The notes below the pieces were generated by a model that ran no database searches, had not been told where the DNA came from, and saw nothing but the letters and a program-made list of their open reading frames with translations. The translations under genes were made by a program, and so were the position numbers. This document shows, in pieces, positions 62,510 through 64,000 of a stretch of DNA of 64,000 nt. The stretch's first letter is position 1. Every line of letters starts with the position of its first letter. Source of the stretch: Wenyingzhuangia sp. 2_MG-2023 (GTDB taxonomy: Bacteria > Bacteroidota > Bacteroidia > Flavobacteriales > Flavobacteriaceae); the NCBI RefSeq assembly GCF_030548295.1, contig NZ_JAUOSB010000012.1, positions 1 to 64,000 on the forward strand, given 5' to 3'.

Positions 62510-64000
62510 CTATTTTTTTACAATTTTAATATTGATAGGCTTGTCAAGAAAAATTTTAGCCAAATAAACCCCCTTAGCTACATCTTTTATATTCATTTCA
62601 ACTTTTCCTGATATTACAGAGTATACTTTTGAAGTTATTAATTGAGATTGTATATTGTATAAATTTACCAAAACCTCTTTTTCTGAGATAGGCAACACAA
62701 ACTCAACATCACCTTCCGTAGGATTTGGATACGCTTTAATATACCCAGAAAAATCAATATTTTTTAATAAGTCTCCTTCGCAAGCCACACTAGATTTTAC
62801 TTGGACTAAATCTCCTTGATTAACTTCTAGAGAAAATGAGTTAGAATAGGTTTCATATACGTTTTCTCCATTAACAGATACATTAAAAGGAGCCGTCCCG
62901 CTCTCTAATTCAACCAAAATTTTATTAGAAGTTAATGACGATTTACCAGTTACTGTAGGTGCTTCTTCAACTTTTAAGCTATAACACTGATTAAAAGCTG
63001 TACCCGTAATAGAAATACACATATTGTAAGTATCTGGAGTAATATTTTCTAATGTCAATTCTTTCGTAAAATTGGTATCGGTACCATTAAAATTAACATT
63101 GTAATTTTGTTCAACATCTGCAACAATAGTGATTTTACCATTATTTTTATCAACACAAGTTTCGCTATTCACAGTAATTGTAAATTTATTATCTTCTGGG
63201 GTTTTCTCTCTAACTTCTAACAACAGAACATCCTCAGGACTCATTTCAAAACTAGTGTTTAGTTTTTCTCCAGTAAGAAGATTCTTACAGATAATAGGAT
63301 TTGTGACTCCTCTCAAACCTAAGGTTATTGATGCTCGTGTTTTTCCGATGTTAACAATAGATATTATTTCTTCACCCTTCGAACTCGTATAAGACCTCCA
63401 GACACAACCTTTTAAATTTAGATCATTCGTTTCTGTTAATGTTATATTAGGTAATCTTTGTTTTGTCGTAACTACGTTCTTTGCTTTGACAGCAAAATCT
63501 GAAACTGAAGATGCAGAGATAATAACACCTCCGCTGTTCGTATTTAAGGTAGCACTTCGAGTTCTACCATACTCATTTTTTTTAAGACTTACGGCATCCA
63601 CAATAATGGTTCCTCCAGCATCCAAATAGCCTTGTAAAGCATTAAATTCATTATCTGTCACAAAATCAGTTTTATAGACTAGAATAGCATCCCAAAGTGA
63701 ATTGTTTTGTTTCTTTATGATATTTTCAGTAGCAAAACCAATTGAAATTCCATCAAAAAATAAGGATTCATACAAATGAAACGTGTCATTCATACTTTCA
63801 TCTCTATTGATTGGCGTAGTATTGGTATTAAATATTCTAATAGGCTTTCTTACATTCTGTAAAGCTGTGATATGTTCAGAATGTGCGTTTAAATCAATAA
63901 TAGTTGCTTCAACAGCATTTACAATTCTTGGTTGTTGATTGTTAGAGCCTGCATATCCATTTCCAGCTTGAGGTTTAATAGACATTACGCCATTGCTATC
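62510..64000 (-). CDS. T9SS-targeted glycoside hydrolase-like protein, C-terminal part (cut by window edge)
   Basis: The frame is open to the right edge (residues DSNGV precede the first ATG at 63985), so the start lies outside the window. The visible 496 residues begin with a glutaminase-like/trimerisation-type domain (WDAILVYKTDFVTDNEFNALQGYLDAGGTIIVDAV) and a small beta domain (GEEIISIVNIGKTRASITLGLRG) as at the end of GH42-like beta-galactosidases. A region of Ig-like repeats follows, and then a type A sorting domain (IKAYPNPTEGDVEFVLP, ending NIKIVKK). The catalytic barrel should be upstream. The enzyme is likely secreted or surface-anchored by the type IX system. Assignment to GH42 is tentative. 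Confidence 0.65.
   Translation of the reverse strand, partial: DSNGVMSIKPQAGNGYAGSNNQQPRIVNAVEATIIDLNAHSEHITALQNVRKPIRIFNTNTTPINRDESMNDTFHLYESLFFDGISIGFATENIIKKQNNSLWDAILVYKTDFVTDNEFNALQGYLDAGGTIIVDAVSLKKNEYGRTRSATLNTNSGGVIISASSVSDFAVKAKNVVTTKQRLPNITLTETNDLNLKGCVWRSYTSSKGEEIISIVNIGKTRASITLGLRGVTNPIICKNLLTGEKLNTSFEMSPEDVLLLEVREKTPEDNKFTITVNSETCVDKNNGKITIVADVEQNYNVNFNGTDTNFTKELTLENITPDTYNMCISITGTAFNQCYSLKVEEAPTVTGKSSLTSNKILVELESGTAPFNVSVNGENVYETYSNSFSLEVNQGDLVQVKSSVACEGDLLKNIDFSGYIKAYPNPTEGDVEFVLPISEKEVLVNLYNIQSQLITSKVYSVISGKVEMNIKDVAKGVYLAKIFLDKPINIKIVKK

Noticed and set aside
63983-63985. ATG at 63985 as the true start of the last gene
   Set aside because: The frame remains open upstream to the window edge, there is no signal peptide at that ATG although the protein has a T9SS sorting domain, and the visible part resembles only the end of a larger enzyme.

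Overview
The window is AT-rich and carries many hallmarks of a marine or aquatic member of the Flavobacteriia (Bacteroidota). These include three SusC/SusD outer-membrane glycan import pairs, a hybrid two-component regulator, FecR with an ECF sigma factor, type IX secretion C-terminal sorting domains, promoters of the TTTG-N19-TAnnTTTG type and an absence of Shine-Dalgarno sequences. Species cannot be fixed from the sequence alone. The window is mainly a polysaccharide-utilisation and amino-sugar catabolism region with mobile-DNA traces at two places.

Layout. 1-219: end of an IS3-family insertion sequence. 266-5767: housekeeping genes (alpha/beta hydrolase, N-terminal transketolase subunit, ROK sugar kinase, class III aminotransferase, OstA/LptA-like protein). 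5982-13343: a six-gene minus-strand operon for N-acetylglucosamine use (nagB, GH20-like, sodium/sugar symporter, nagA, GH20 hexosaminidase, cutC). 13454-20183: SusC, SusD, a FAS1-CBM96-cadherin-like lipoprotein and a GH16 lipoprotein, with a divergent LacI regulator (20434-21477) whose likely operator overlaps the susC promoter. 21696-32781: ECF sigma, FecR, an STN-type SusC, SusD, a BACON lipoprotein, a Tat-exported calcineurin-like phosphoesterase and a glycerophosphodiester phosphodiesterase, which together look like an importer coupled to surface phosphodiester hydrolysis. 32967-52009: a chondroitin/hyaluronan-type locus (GH88, chondroitinase-ABC-like PL8, beta-helix protein, DUF4861 protein, T9SS repeat protein, DUF5017, SusD, SusC, hybrid two-component system). 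52010-52674: a gene-free stretch holding the 3' end of a tRNA gene with its terminator and a decayed coding remnant. 52675 to the right edge: a minus-strand operon with a sulfatase, two GH2 enzymes, a heparinase II/III-type lyase, GH105, an Fn3-type lipoprotein and a T9SS-targeted enzyme cut by the window edge.

How it works together (inference). The PL8 lyase would cut chondroitin or hyaluronan to unsaturated disaccharides, SusCD would import them, GH88 would remove the unsaturated uronate, and the nag operon could consume the N-acetylhexosamine released, at least for GlcNAc. The hybrid two-component protein would sense the disaccharide.

The most interesting unlisted signal is a shared promoter design inside this locus. 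An 11-bp motif (GAGGGGCTAGC and variants) occurs as direct repeats 22 bp apart, starting 22 bp upstream of the end of a -7 box, at the susC operon (47.7 kb) and the T9SS-protein gene (41.5 kb), with a weaker version before the GH88 operon (39.9 kb). This fits a site for the AraC-type domain of the local hybrid regulator. The T9SS protein under this control has two copies of an unrecognised aspartate-rich domain and is the best candidate for a new glycan-binding family here.
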